Of a stretch of 64,000 nt of DNA, positions 55,615 through 63,823 are shown piece after piece. Both the position numbers and the translations under genes were made by a program. This DNA comes from JBOFOR01 sp051654865 (lineage in GTDB: Bacteria; Bacillota; Clostridia; Peptostreptococcales; Peptostreptococcaceae), in NCBI GenBank assembly GCA_051654865.1, contig JBOFYV010000042.1, positions 62,001-126,000 of the forward strand. The letters run 5' to 3'. A model generated the notes under the pieces. It searched no databases. It saw nothing but the letters and a program-made list of their open reading frames with translations, and had not been told where the DNA came from. How positions within the stretch are numbered: position 1 is the first letter of the stretch; the number at the start of each line of letters is the position of its first letter.

Positions 55615-55971
55615 ATGAGTACAAAAACTTATCATATAACATTAAATGGGAAAGTATATGAAGTTCAAATAGAAGATGTAACTGAGTTAAAACCAGAAAA
55701 TAAAGCTTCAGAACCTGTAAAACTAACAAGTGCACCTACTATTACTAAAAATAGTATTGGTGAAAGTATAACAGCTCCAATGCCAGGCACTATACTAAAT
55801 ATACTGGTAAAAGAAGGCGAGAAAGTAAAGAAAGGTCAAGTACTAGCAGTACTTGAAGCTATGAAAATGGAAAATGAAATAGTGGCACCAGTTGACGGAG
55901 AAATAGCATCTATTACTGTTGGCAAAGGGCAAAATGTAAACCTTGGAGACAGCTTATTGAAAATAGCTTAG
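55615..55971 (+). CDS. Biotin carboxyl carrier protein of the decarboxylase
   Basis: The 118-residue protein has a variable N-terminal part and a biotinyl domain with EAMKMENEI, where K84 is the biotinylation site. It swings CO2 from the carboxyltransferase to the beta-subunit membrane pump. In many organisms this domain is fused to OadA; here it is separate. GGGGAGAG precedes the ATG. It is the main biotin user visible in the window. Confidence 0.95.
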   Translation: MSTKTYHITLNGKVYEVQIEDVTELKPENKASEPVKLTSAPTITKNSIGESITAPMPGTILNILVKEGEKVKKGQVLAVLEAMKMENEIVAPVDGEIASITVGKGQNVNLGDSLLKIA

Positions 55972-56001
55972 TAAGTGAAAAACTTAAGGAGGAAATAAAA
56001 A

Positions 56002-57132
56002 ATGGCAGAAATGATAATAAGCTTCTTTGCGGATTCTGGATTTGCTATGATGACACCAAAGAATATAGTAGTACTAATACTAGCTTGCTTTTTTCTATAT
56101 TTAGCAATAAAAAAAGGATATGAACCATATTTATTAATACCAATTTCAGTAGGAATGCTACTTGCAAATATGCCTGGAGTAGACTTGATGAATCCGCCAC
56201 AAGGGGGACATATGGGAGGGTTATTTTACTACTTATATCAAGGCGTAAAGCTTGGTATTTATCCGCCTCTTATATTTTTATGTATAGGCGCAAGTACAGA
56301 TTTTGGACCTATGATTGCAAATCCTAAGACTATATTATTGGGTGCTGCTGCACAATTTGGTATATTCTTTGCATTTTTAGGTGCAATATTATTAGGATTT
56401 ACAGGTCCTCAAGCTGCAGCTATAGGAATAATAGGTGGAGCTGATGGACCTACAGCAATACAGCTAACAGGAAAACTAGCACCAGAGTTATTAGGAACAA
56501 TTGCCTTAGCGGCATACTCATATATGGCATTAGTACCAGTAATTCAACCACCAATAATTAAAGCATTAACAACAGAAAAAGAACGTAATATAAAGATGGA
56601 ACAGTTAAGGGAAGTTTCGAAAACAGAAAAAATAGTATTCCCAATACTTGCAATGATAATTGTTATAGGCATATTACCAACATCAGCACCATTAATCGGA
56701 ATGCTTATGTTTGGAAACTTATTAAAAGAATCTGGTGTAGTACCAAAACTAGTTGAAACTGCCCAAAATTCATTACTGTATATAATTACAATACTATTAG
56801 GAGTAACAGTAGGAGCTACTGCTAATGCAGATACTCTACTATCTATAAATACTATGGGAATAATAGCTATGGGACTTGTAGCATTTTCTGTAGGAACAGC
56901 ATCGGGGGTATTATTTGGAAAATTAATGTGTAAATTAACAAAAGGAAAGATAAACCCAATGATAGGAGCCGCTGGAGTTTCAGCAGTTCCAATGGCAGCA
57001 AGAGTTGTACAAAAGGTTGGGCAAGAAGAAAACCCTTCGAACTTCTTATTAATGCATGCTATGGGACCTAATGTGGCAGGTGTTATAGGATCGGCAGTTG
57101 TTGCGGGTATATTACTAAAAGTTTTTATGTAA
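56002..57132 (+). CDS. oadB: Sodium-ion-translocating decarboxylase beta subunit
   Basis: The 376-residue membrane protein has about nine helices and the OadB signature GGADGPTAIQLTGKLAP, whose Asp is the Na+ and carboxybiotin site. A second conserved region, GVTVGATANADTLLS, follows. It decarboxylates carboxybiotin and pumps Na+ out, conserving energy. AAGGAGG precedes the ATG. It ends the four-gene operon before a strong terminator. Confidence 0.96.
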   Translation: MAEMIISFFADSGFAMMTPKNIVVLILACFFLYLAIKKGYEPYLLIPISVGMLLANMPGVDLMNPPQGGHMGGLFYYLYQGVKLGIYPPLIFLCIGASTDFGPMIANPKTILLGAAAQFGIFFAFLGAILLGFTGPQAAAIGIIGGADGPTAIQLTGKLAPELLGTIALAAYSYMALVPVIQPPIIKALTTEKERNIKMEQLREVSKTEKIVFPILAMIIVIGILPTSAPLIGMLMFGNLLKESGVVPKLVETAQNSLLYIITILLGVTVGATANADTLLSINTMGIIAMGLVAFSVGTASGVLFGKLMCKLTKGKINPMIGAAGVSAVPMAARVVQKVGQEENPSNFLLMHAMGPNVAGVIGSAVVAGILLKVFM

Positions 57133-57144
57133 AATGATTAAAAC

Positions 57145-57189
57145 AAAAAGTAGTTATAGATTCAATTTAGAATCTATAACTACTTTTTT
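57145..57189 (+). terminator. Rho-independent terminator
   Basis: A perfect 18-bp stem starting AAAAAGTAGTTATAGATT is followed by a T-run. It lies between convergent genes and may act both ways. Confidence 0.94.
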
Positions 57190-57212
57190 ATATTTATGGG
57201 ATGAGATATCAA

Positions 57213-57746
57213 TTACCTAGTAATTAATACACCTCTAATTTTATTTAAAAATTTATCCCAGACAATACTAATAGTTGCGACTTGAATAGGTATCATAATT
57301 AAACTTTTTATAATACGTGTAGGAAGTAATACTAAGTATCCTTTTCCTAATAATATAGATAGCCAATATGTATCTAAACATAAATTTAAACCTAAACAAA
57401 CAACAACACAGGCAATAAGTACATATTTTATTGAGTATGTTTTATTATATAAAAAAATTCCAAATATAAGTGCAGTTAATCCAGTTGTTAAAGTGAATCC
57501 TGGAAAGTAAGTTCCTGTTGGAAACATAAAAAATCCGAGTATATCTGAAATTATACCTCCAACAAAAGCAATTTTAGGACCGTACATAATTCCCATAACA
57601 GCTAAAGGTAAAAAACCAAAGCCTATTCTTACTATAGGTGTTTGGATAGATAAAAACCTAGTTAAAATAACTTGTAGAGCTATTAGTAGAGCTAATTGTG
57701 TAAGTGTTTTTGAATTTAGCTTTTGTTTACTTTGATTAGTCATCAT
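57213..57746 (-). CDS. folT: ECF transporter S component, folate type (FolT)
   Basis: The 177-residue protein has six hydrophobic helices. The family pattern is visible in TRFLSIQTPIVRIGFGFLPL and GIMYGPKIAFVGGIISD, close to the FolT group that binds folate. It pairs with shared ECF modules encoded elsewhere, as does BioY in this window. The ATG is preceded by AGGGGG on the minus strand. No THF riboswitch is apparent upstream. Specificity for folate over another vitamin is inferred. Confidence 0.82.
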   Translation of the reverse strand: MMTNQSKQKLNSKTLTQLALLIALQVILTRFLSIQTPIVRIGFGFLPLAVMGIMYGPKIAFVGGIISDILGFFMFPTGTYFPGFTLTTGLTALIFGIFLYNKTYSIKYVLIACVVVCLGLNLCLDTYWLSILLGKGYLVLLPTRIIKSLIMIPIQVATISIVWDKFLNKIRGVLITR

Positions 57747-57826
57747 AAATACCCCCTGATAATAAAAAATATATATTTAATTATATGGTAGCACATTATG
57801 CTTTTATATTGTATAAAAAGTCAATA

Positions 57827-57881
57827 AAAAATACTCCTATTTGACAAAATATAATATATAAATGTCATAAGGAGTATTTTT
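57827..57881 (-). terminator. Rho-independent terminator (minus strand)
   Basis: AAAATACTCCT and AGGAGTATTTT with inner TTGACA/TGTCA pairing form a long hairpin. On the minus strand it is followed by TTTTTATTGACTTTTT. It ends the Cys-rich gene. Confidence 0.82.
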
Positions 57882-57909
57882 ACTATGACTAAATTATATT
57901 AAATAAATA

Positions 57910-58362
57910 TTATCTTCCACAATTACAATTACATCCGCAGTTGCAGCTATTTTGTTTTGAACATCCGAATTGAGATAAATCGCATCCCTCTACTTCATCG
58001 TATAAATTAGCATAGCATTCTGCACTTTTAGCTAAACAATTCTCAGCTTGTTTCATTAAACATAATACTTGTTGAGATAATCTATTACGTTCATCCCAAA
58101 GTTGATTTGCTCTTTCGCATTCTGCTATAGCTTGTTCTTTCAAACATTCAGCTTTTTTTTCTGCAGCAATTGCTTCTTGAGCTAATCTATTAGCTTTATT
58201 ATTTAAACATTCAGCTTTTTCACATTTCTCTTGAGCTTCTTTTTTATATTGGCTACAGTCTTGTAATTCTTGATTACATCCACAAGGTTTAACAGGTTTA
58301 TTACATCCACAATTCTTATTACATTTGTTACAATTTGATGACTTTCTTTTACAATTTCTCAT
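57910..58362 (-). CDS. Cys-rich coiled-coil protein, possible spore-coat component
   Basis: I cannot name a family for this 150-residue protein. It has a Cys-rich head (CNKCNKNCGCNKPVKPCGC), a long central heptad-like helix rich in Ala, Glu, Lys and Cys (about 35-120; CEKAECLNNKANRLAQEA), and a Cys/Gly/Asn tail (CNCGCNCNCG). It has no signal peptide. The pattern suggests a crosslinked structural or metal-binding protein, as seen in spore outer layers, but this is inference. GGTGGG precedes the ATG on the minus strand. Confidence 0.75.
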   Translation of the reverse strand: MRNCKRKSSNCNKCNKNCGCNKPVKPCGCNQELQDCSQYKKEAQEKCEKAECLNNKANRLAQEAIAAEKKAECLKEQAIAECERANQLWDERNRLSQQVLCLMKQAENCLAKSAECYANLYDEVEGCDLSQFGCSKQNSCNCGCNCNCGR

Positions 58363-58589
58363 AAATATACATCCCACCTATAAATAATTTAAGAGATTTT
58401 ATCTCTTCTAAAATATACTATTCTAAATGATAAGAAATTGTGATAAAAAATAATAAAATGTGGAAATAACATAGAATATGATGAAGTATAATTTATAGAG
58501 ACACTTAATAATAAGTTTAGTTATATAGTTGAATCAATATATAGAATAAAGTTAGAATAATTATTAATAAGTTAATAAGGAGGACTAGT

Positions 58590-59225
58590 GTGAATAAAGA
58601 TTACTACATAAAAAATGGAATAGAGTTATCTAAAGATATATTAGGGAAATATCTTATAAGAAAATACAATGAATTTGAAATTGTAACTAAAATAGTAGAA
58701 ACAGAAAGTTATATGGGAGTTAATGATAAGGCAGCCCACGTATATGGAGATAAAAAAACCGAAAGAACAAAACCTCTATACTTAGAGGGTGGGCATATAT
58801 ATGTTTATTTAATATATGGAATGTATCATTGTCTAAATATATCAGCAAATAAAGAAGGTATACCAGAGTGTGTATTAATAAGAGCTGTAGAACCGATAAA
58901 AGGAATCGAAGAAATATCTAAAAATAGGTTTAATAAACCATATAATGAACTAACAACATATCAAAAGAAAAATATTACCAACGGACCTGGGAAGCTTTGT
59001 ATGGCTTTAAAAATAGATAAAATGTTAAATAGCAAAAGTATATTAGGAGATGAATTATACATTAGTGATAAATACATAAATGAAGAAGGACAAATTGTAT
59101 ATAGTGATACAAATGTAGATATCCAGTTTTCAAAAAGAATAAATATAGACTATGCACAGGAAGCTAAAGACTATTTGTGGAGATTTTATATAAAAAATAA
59201 TAAATATGTATCTGTAAATAAATAG
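58590..59225 (+). CDS. DNA-3-methyladenine glycosylase (AAG/MPG family)
   Basis: The 211-residue monofunctional glycosylase excises alkylated purines and hypoxanthine. Family motifs are present: LGKYLIRK, the catalytic-Glu segment IVETESYMG, DKAAHVYG, and VYLIYGMYHCLNIS. The GTG start has AAGGAGG upstream. It is probably transcribed alone, just before the threonine aldolase unit. No adjacent alkylation-repair genes are seen. Confidence 0.94.
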   Translation: MNKDYYIKNGIELSKDILGKYLIRKYNEFEIVTKIVETESYMGVNDKAAHVYGDKKTERTKPLYLEGGHIYVYLIYGMYHCLNISANKEGIPECVLIRAVEPIKGIEEISKNRFNKPYNELTTYQKKNITNGPGKLCMALKIDKMLNSKSILGDELYISDKYINEEGQIVYSDTNVDIQFSKRINIDYAQEAKDYLWRFYIKNNKYVSVNK

Positions 59226-59300
59226 AAATATAAGATTATGTATATCTATATTCTTATATAACTTATATGGTATAATTTTACTATATAAAGGGAGGTATGA

Positions 59301-60359
59301 ATGATGATATACAGTTTTAAAAACGATTATAGCGAAGGAGCCCATCCGAATATACTAAAAGCATTAATAGATAGTAATCTAGAACAACAAAATGGATATG
59401 GTATGGATGAATACTCTGAAAAAGCAGCTATTCTTATAAAAGAAAAAGTAAACAATAATGAAGTAGATGTACATTTTGTATCTGGAGGAACACAAGCGAA
59501 TTTAATAATAATATCGTCTATATTAAGACCATATGAATCTGTAATAGCAGCAAATACAGGACATATAAATGTGCATGAAACAGGTGCTATAGAAGCAACT
59601 GGACATAAGATAAATATCGTAAATAGTAATGATGGAAAACTAACAGTAAGAGGAATTAAAGAGGTATTAGATGCTCATACTGATGAACATATGGTAAAGC
59701 CTAAACTAGTATTTATTTCTAACTCCACAGAACTAGGAACTATATATACAAAAGAAGAACTAAAAAATATAAGTGAGTTTTGTAAAAGAAATGATTTATA
59801 TCTACACTTAGATGGAGCTAGATTAGGTAGTGCATTAGCTTCAAAATATAATGATTTAACACTAGAGGATATATGTAATTTAGTAGATATATTTTATATA
59901 GGAGGAACAAAAAACGGAGCCTTATTAGGAGAGGCTATAGTAATTAATAATAAAGATTTAAAATCTGATTTCAGATACCATATAAAGCAAAAAGGTGCAA
60001 TGCTTGCTAAAGGAAAAGTATTAGGGGTTCAGTTTTTAGAATTATTTAAGAATGACTTATATTTAGAATTAGCAAGACATGCCAATGCAATGTCATTAAA
60101 GATTAGTGATGTATTAGAAGAGTTAGGATATGAATTTTTAACTAATCCTGTATCTAATCAGTTGTTCCCTATACTTGATAATAAATTTATCGAGGAGCTA
60201 AGTAAGCACTATAGTTTTAATATAGAGTGCAAAATAAATAATGAAAAATCATCTATTAGATTAGTTACATCTTGGGCAACAGATGAAAATGCAGTAGATG
60301 AATTTATAAACAATTTTAAAATAATTAAAGAGAGATTAGAGGAGAAGGAAATATGTTAA
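59301..60359 (+). CDS. ltaE: Low-specificity threonine aldolase
   Basis: The 352-residue PLP enzyme cleaves threonine or allo-threonine to glycine and acetaldehyde. HLDGARLG with D171 and the PLP-lysine segment YIGGTKNGALLG with K204 are diagnostic, and SGGTQANL lies near 61-68. GGGAGG precedes the ATG. It overlaps the DUF4438 gene by 7 nt, suggesting that the two proteins work together. Confidence 0.93.
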   Translation: MMIYSFKNDYSEGAHPNILKALIDSNLEQQNGYGMDEYSEKAAILIKEKVNNNEVDVHFVSGGTQANLIIISSILRPYESVIAANTGHINVHETGAIEATGHKINIVNSNDGKLTVRGIKEVLDAHTDEHMVKPKLVFISNSTELGTIYTKEELKNISEFCKRNDLYLHLDGARLGSALASKYNDLTLEDICNLVDIFYIGGTKNGALLGEAIVINNKDLKSDFRYHIKQKGAMLAKGKVLGVQFLELFKNDLYLELARHANAMSLKISDVLEELGYEFLTNPVSNQLFPILDNKFIEELSKHYSFNIECKINNEKSSIRLVTSWATDENAVDEFINNFKIIKERLEEKEIC

Positions 60360-61207
60360 AAACTAATAGAGATAAAGTTGTAAAGTGGTCAGTACAAGGG
60401 AAAGTACATCATCCATTAGGTGGTAACTATAGAATTACTCATGAAGGTAAACCTATGATATTACCAGCTACAGGTGGGATATCATATAATGTAAAAGTTG
60501 GGGATAGTGCATTTGGATGGGCAGGGGACCATGTAGAACCAGGTGTATCTATAAGAAATGAAAATACTAACGAAAATGCGGCTCTAACAACATTTGCATG
60601 TATAGGTAATGAAGCTAAAGTTGTATCAGGTGATGCAAAAGGTGCAAGAGGATATGTAACAGGTATGCATGGTGGTATAGAACATGTAATGATACATTTT
60701 AAAGAAGACGATTTAGAAAACTTAGCTATAGATGATAAAATAATGATAAAAGCATACGGACAAGGGTTAAAATTAGAAGGATATGATGAAGTTAATGTTA
60801 TGAGTATAGATCCAGACCTATTTGAGAAATTAGGAATTATAGAAAATGAGGGGAAATTACAAGTACCTGTAGTAGCTAAGGTACCATCATATTTAATGGG
60901 ATCTGGAATTGGATCCCCAAATGCATATAGTGGAGATTATGATATAATGACTGCGGATATGGAAGAAATAAAAAAATTAGAATTAGATAAACTTAAATTT
61001 GGAGATATAGTATTACTAGAAGACTGTGATAATACTTATGGAACAGGTTATTTTAAAGGTGCAGTAAGTATAGGTGTGATTATACATAGTGATTGTGTGA
61101 AATCAGGTCATGGACCAGGTGTAACTGTGATTATGTCATGTAAGACTAGTTTAATTGAAGGTATAATAAATACAAATGCAAATATATCTAATTATATGAA
61201 TAAATAA
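60353..61207 (+). CDS. DUF4438 domain protein
   Basis: The 284-residue protein fits DUF4438: GGNYRITHEGKPMILPATGG near the start, a GWAGDHVEPGVS segment and the C-terminal SGHGPGVTVIMS. Conserved His and Asp residues in GDHVEPG and HSDCVKSGHGPG suggest an enzyme, but no activity is established. It overlaps the end of the threonine aldolase gene, with GAGGAGAAGG before its ATG. A terminator follows, so the pair is a two-gene operon. Confidence 0.85.
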   Translation: MLKTNRDKVVKWSVQGKVHHPLGGNYRITHEGKPMILPATGGISYNVKVGDSAFGWAGDHVEPGVSIRNENTNENAALTTFACIGNEAKVVSGDAKGARGYVTGMHGGIEHVMIHFKEDDLENLAIDDKIMIKAYGQGLKLEGYDEVNVMSIDPDLFEKLGIIENEGKLQVPVVAKVPSYLMGSGIGSPNAYSGDYDIMTADMEEIKKLELDKLKFGDIVLLEDCDNTYGTGYFKGAVSIGVIIHSDCVKSGHGPGVTVIMSCKTSLIEGIINTNANISNYMNK

Positions 61208-61221
61208 TGGATTAATGAGTG

Positions 61222-61267
61222 GGTGTAATACTTTATATATTTAATAAAGTATTACACCTTTTACTTT
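61222..61267 (+). terminator. Rho-independent terminator
   Basis: GGTGTAATACTTTA and its perfect complement flank a 9-nt loop and run into TTTTA. It ends the ltaE operon. Confidence 0.92.
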
Positions 61268-61334
61268 TATTATGTAAATATAATTTATATTTATCATAGC
61301 ATAATATTATGAATTATATTTATGGAGGGGAAAA

Positions 61335-62423
61335 ATGTATAATAATAGTAAGTGCAAAGTATGTGAAATGAGAGGAGCATGGATAGCAACTGTATTTAAT
61401 ATTGATTGGCCAAAGGCAAAAAATGACGTTATAAAGCAAAAAGAAGAATTTATCAATATATTAAATAAATTAAAAGAATTAAAATTTAATGCTGTATTTG
61501 TACAAGTAAGAGCTGCGTCTGATACATTTTACAAGTCTAATATTAATCCCTGGTCAGAGTACTTAACAGGGACTCAAGGTAAATACCCAGGTTATGACCC
61601 TTTAGAATTTATGATAAAGGAAACTCATAAAAGAGGAATGGAATTTCATGCATGGTTAAACCCTTATAGAGTAACTTTAACAGGAACTGACTTAAATTTA
61701 TTATCAAAGAATAATCCAACAAGAATAAACCCAGAATGGGTAATAGAGTATGAAAATGCACTGTTTTATGATCCAGAAAATCCAAAAGTTATAGAGTATA
61801 TAGCAACTACGGTATATGAAGTAATAAAAAAGTATTATGTAGATGGAATACACTTTGATGATTATTTTTATCCATATAATTATCCGTTGCCTTTAGGTGA
61901 AGATAGAGATGGTGAAATAGCAAACAATAGAAGAGAAGCTGTAAATAATATGATAAGACTTACAAACATAGTTATAAAATCAGTAAGACCCTGTGTGAAG
62001 TTTGGAATAAGTCCTTTTGGAGTATGGAAAAATAAAAGTAGTGATATAAATGGATCAGATACGAATAATTTAGAAAGTTATTATGATGTTTATGCAGACA
62101 GTGTAGCTTGGATTAAGGAGGAAATAATAGACTATATAGCACCCCAACTATATTGGACTATAGGAAATAAAGGTAGCGATTATAAAGTAACTTTAGATTG
62201 GTGGATAAACATAATAAAGGATACTAATGTTGATTTATATATTGGGCAGGGAATAAATAAACCTGAAATAGCAAAAGAAATTGGTGAAGAAATTAAAATT
62301 AATAGAAGTTATAGTGAAGTTAAAGGTAGTATATTTTTTAGTATGACAAACATAAAAGAAAATACTGGAGATGTTATTGAACAATTTAAACATTTGTATA
62401 ATTGTATAGCTAAAATTCCATAA
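61335..62423 (+). CDS. GHL10 / YngK-type glycoside-hydrolase-like protein
   Basis: The 362-residue protein has the GHL10 (DUF187) pattern of an (alpha/beta)8 barrel: EMRGAWIATVFNIDWP, FNAVFVQVRAASDTFY, FHAWLNPYR, and the acidic pair in DGIHFDDYFYPY. The family is predicted to hydrolyse wall or surface glycans. Unlike many members it has no signal peptide, so it would be cytoplasmic or exported by an unknown route. GGAGGGG precedes the ATG. It is monocistronic. Confidence 0.9.
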   Translation: MYNNSKCKVCEMRGAWIATVFNIDWPKAKNDVIKQKEEFINILNKLKELKFNAVFVQVRAASDTFYKSNINPWSEYLTGTQGKYPGYDPLEFMIKETHKRGMEFHAWLNPYRVTLTGTDLNLLSKNNPTRINPEWVIEYENALFYDPENPKVIEYIATTVYEVIKKYYVDGIHFDDYFYPYNYPLPLGEDRDGEIANNRREAVNNMIRLTNIVIKSVRPCVKFGISPFGVWKNKSSDINGSDTNNLESYYDVYADSVAWIKEEIIDYIAPQLYWTIGNKGSDYKVTLDWWINIIKDTNVDLYIGQGINKPEIAKEIGEEIKINRSYSEVKGSIFFSMTNIKENTGDVIEQFKHLYNCIAKIP

Positions 62424-62631
62424 AATTGTATAAGAAATACAGATTTAAAATATTATTGGATTTTTTTTGTATTTATAACTAGAAAAATACAGAAAATGTA
62501 TTATAATATATAACTAGAGGTAATAAATTACATTGCCTAACTATGTATTTATGTTTATAAAGTTATGAGTAAATATAATCAATAAGCATATAATAATATA
62601 GAAATTTTACAACACTGAAAGGAGAGCGCAA

Positions 62632-62955
62632 ATGAAGGTTACATTACCAGAGTCAGCAGTAAAGACTTTAAAAGACATTATAAGCGATAATAAAGATAGA
62701 CCTCAAACTATAAGAGTATATTTTGCAGGTATTGGTTGAGGCGGTCCATCTTTTGGTATTGCTCTGGATGAGCAAAAGGATGATGACTTCACATACGAAG
62801 TAGATGGATTAACATTCATAATGAATAAAGACGAATACAGTAAATATGGAGATATATCTATAATAGATACTGGATATGGATTTAGAGTTATTCCTGATAA
62901 TATGAATAATGATGATGCAGGTTGTGGCGGAGGATGCTCTGGTTGCGGTCATTAA
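62632..62955 (+). CDS. HesB/IscA-like selenoprotein (in-frame UGA as Sec36)
   Basis: The ATG at 62632 (AAAGGAGAG upstream) opens a 107-residue frame interrupted only by TGA at 62737-62739. Both sides form one HesB-like protein. It starts MKVTLPESAVKTLKDI; the key segment is FAGIG-U-GGPSFGIALDE, where many homologues have Cys. The C-terminus is GCGGGCSGCGH. Reading TGA as selenocysteine restores the family motif exactly. A SECIS-like hairpin lies at the right distance downstream. The protein probably takes part in Fe-S or metal handling. A standard gene caller would break or miss it. Confidence 0.9.
62747..62782 (+). promoter_or_regulatory. Bacterial SECIS-like stem-loop
   Basis: CATCTTTT pairs with AAAA(G)GATG, then a GGTATT bulge, then GCTC/GAGC closing the loop TGGAT (62765-62769). 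The G-containing apical loop lies about 26 nt after the UGA, within the distance used by SelB. Confidence 0.78.
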
Positions 62956-62963
62956 TATTAGAT

Positions 62964-62993
62964 AAAATAGGCTATTGATAGCCTATTTTTTTA
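62964..62993 (+). terminator. Rho-independent terminator
   Basis: AATAGGCTA and TAGCCTATT with a 4-nt loop are followed by a long T-run. It ends the selenoprotein gene. Confidence 0.93.
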
Positions 62994-63035
62994 TTTGATA
63001 TAATAGAGTAAATACTAGAAATTTGGGGGAACAAT

Positions 63036-63821
63036 ATGGAAAATAGTAAAAAAGTTATACAAATAAAGGATTTAAGAATGAATTATGAGGATAAAGAAGT
63101 ACTAAAAGGAATAAATATAGATATAGATAAAGGTAATATAATCGGATATATTGGAGCTAACGGAGCTGGAAAAAGTACTACCATAAAAATATTACTAGGA
63201 CTAGTTAAAGGATACCAAGGAAGCGTATCTATATTAGGTAAAGATATTGAAGATGAAAATAATAATTATAAAGAAAGAATCGGGTATGTTCCAGAAATAG
63301 CTAAAGTATACGAAAGTTTAACTGCTAAAGAATATTTGACATTTGTAGGACAGATATATGGATTAAGTTATGATAAAGCAGATGATAAAGCTTTTAAACT
63401 TATGGATATTTTAGGGATTAGTGAAGCTTATGAATCAAGATTATCATCATTTTCTAAAGGTATGAAACAAAAGATAGTAATAATATCATCAATGTTGCAC
63501 AATCCAGATATATTATTTTTAGATGAGCCATTAAGTGGACTTGATGCAAATAGTGTTATGTTAATTAAAGAAATTTTACATAAACTTAAAGAAGATGGAA
63601 AAACAATATTTTACTCATCTCATATAATGGAAGTAGTTGAAAAATTAAGTGATAGAATAATACTGTTAGATAAAGGAATAGTAGTAGCAGATGGAAATTT
63701 TGACGAAATTAAAAAAGCTAGCTTTGAAGGTTCCCTAGAAGAAATTTTCAATGATTTAACTGGATTTGATGAATATAGCAAATTATCACAAGAGTTTGTA
63801 AATGTTCTAAAAGAGGTGTAA
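63036..63821 (+). CDS. ABC transporter ATP-binding protein
   Basis: The 261-residue ATPase has Walker A GANGAGKST, a signature region FSKGMKQK, Walker B ILFLDEPLSGLD and an H-loop SSHIM. The lineage resembles the ABC-2 type export ATPases (CcmA/NatA-like), and the following gene starts 2 nt after its stop, as in such pairs. The substrate is unknown. TTGGGGGAA precedes the ATG. Confidence 0.92.
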   Translation: MENSKKVIQIKDLRMNYEDKEVLKGINIDIDKGNIIGYIGANGAGKSTTIKILLGLVKGYQGSVSILGKDIEDENNNYKERIGYVPEIAKVYESLTAKEYLTFVGQIYGLSYDKADDKAFKLMDILGISEAYESRLSSFSKGMKQKIVIISSMLHNPDILFLDEPLSGLDANSVMLIKEILHKLKEDGKTIFYSSHIMEVVEKLSDRIILLDKGIVVADGNFDEIKKASFEGSLEEIFNDLTGFDEYSKLSQEFVNVLKEV

Positions 63822-63823
63822 TC

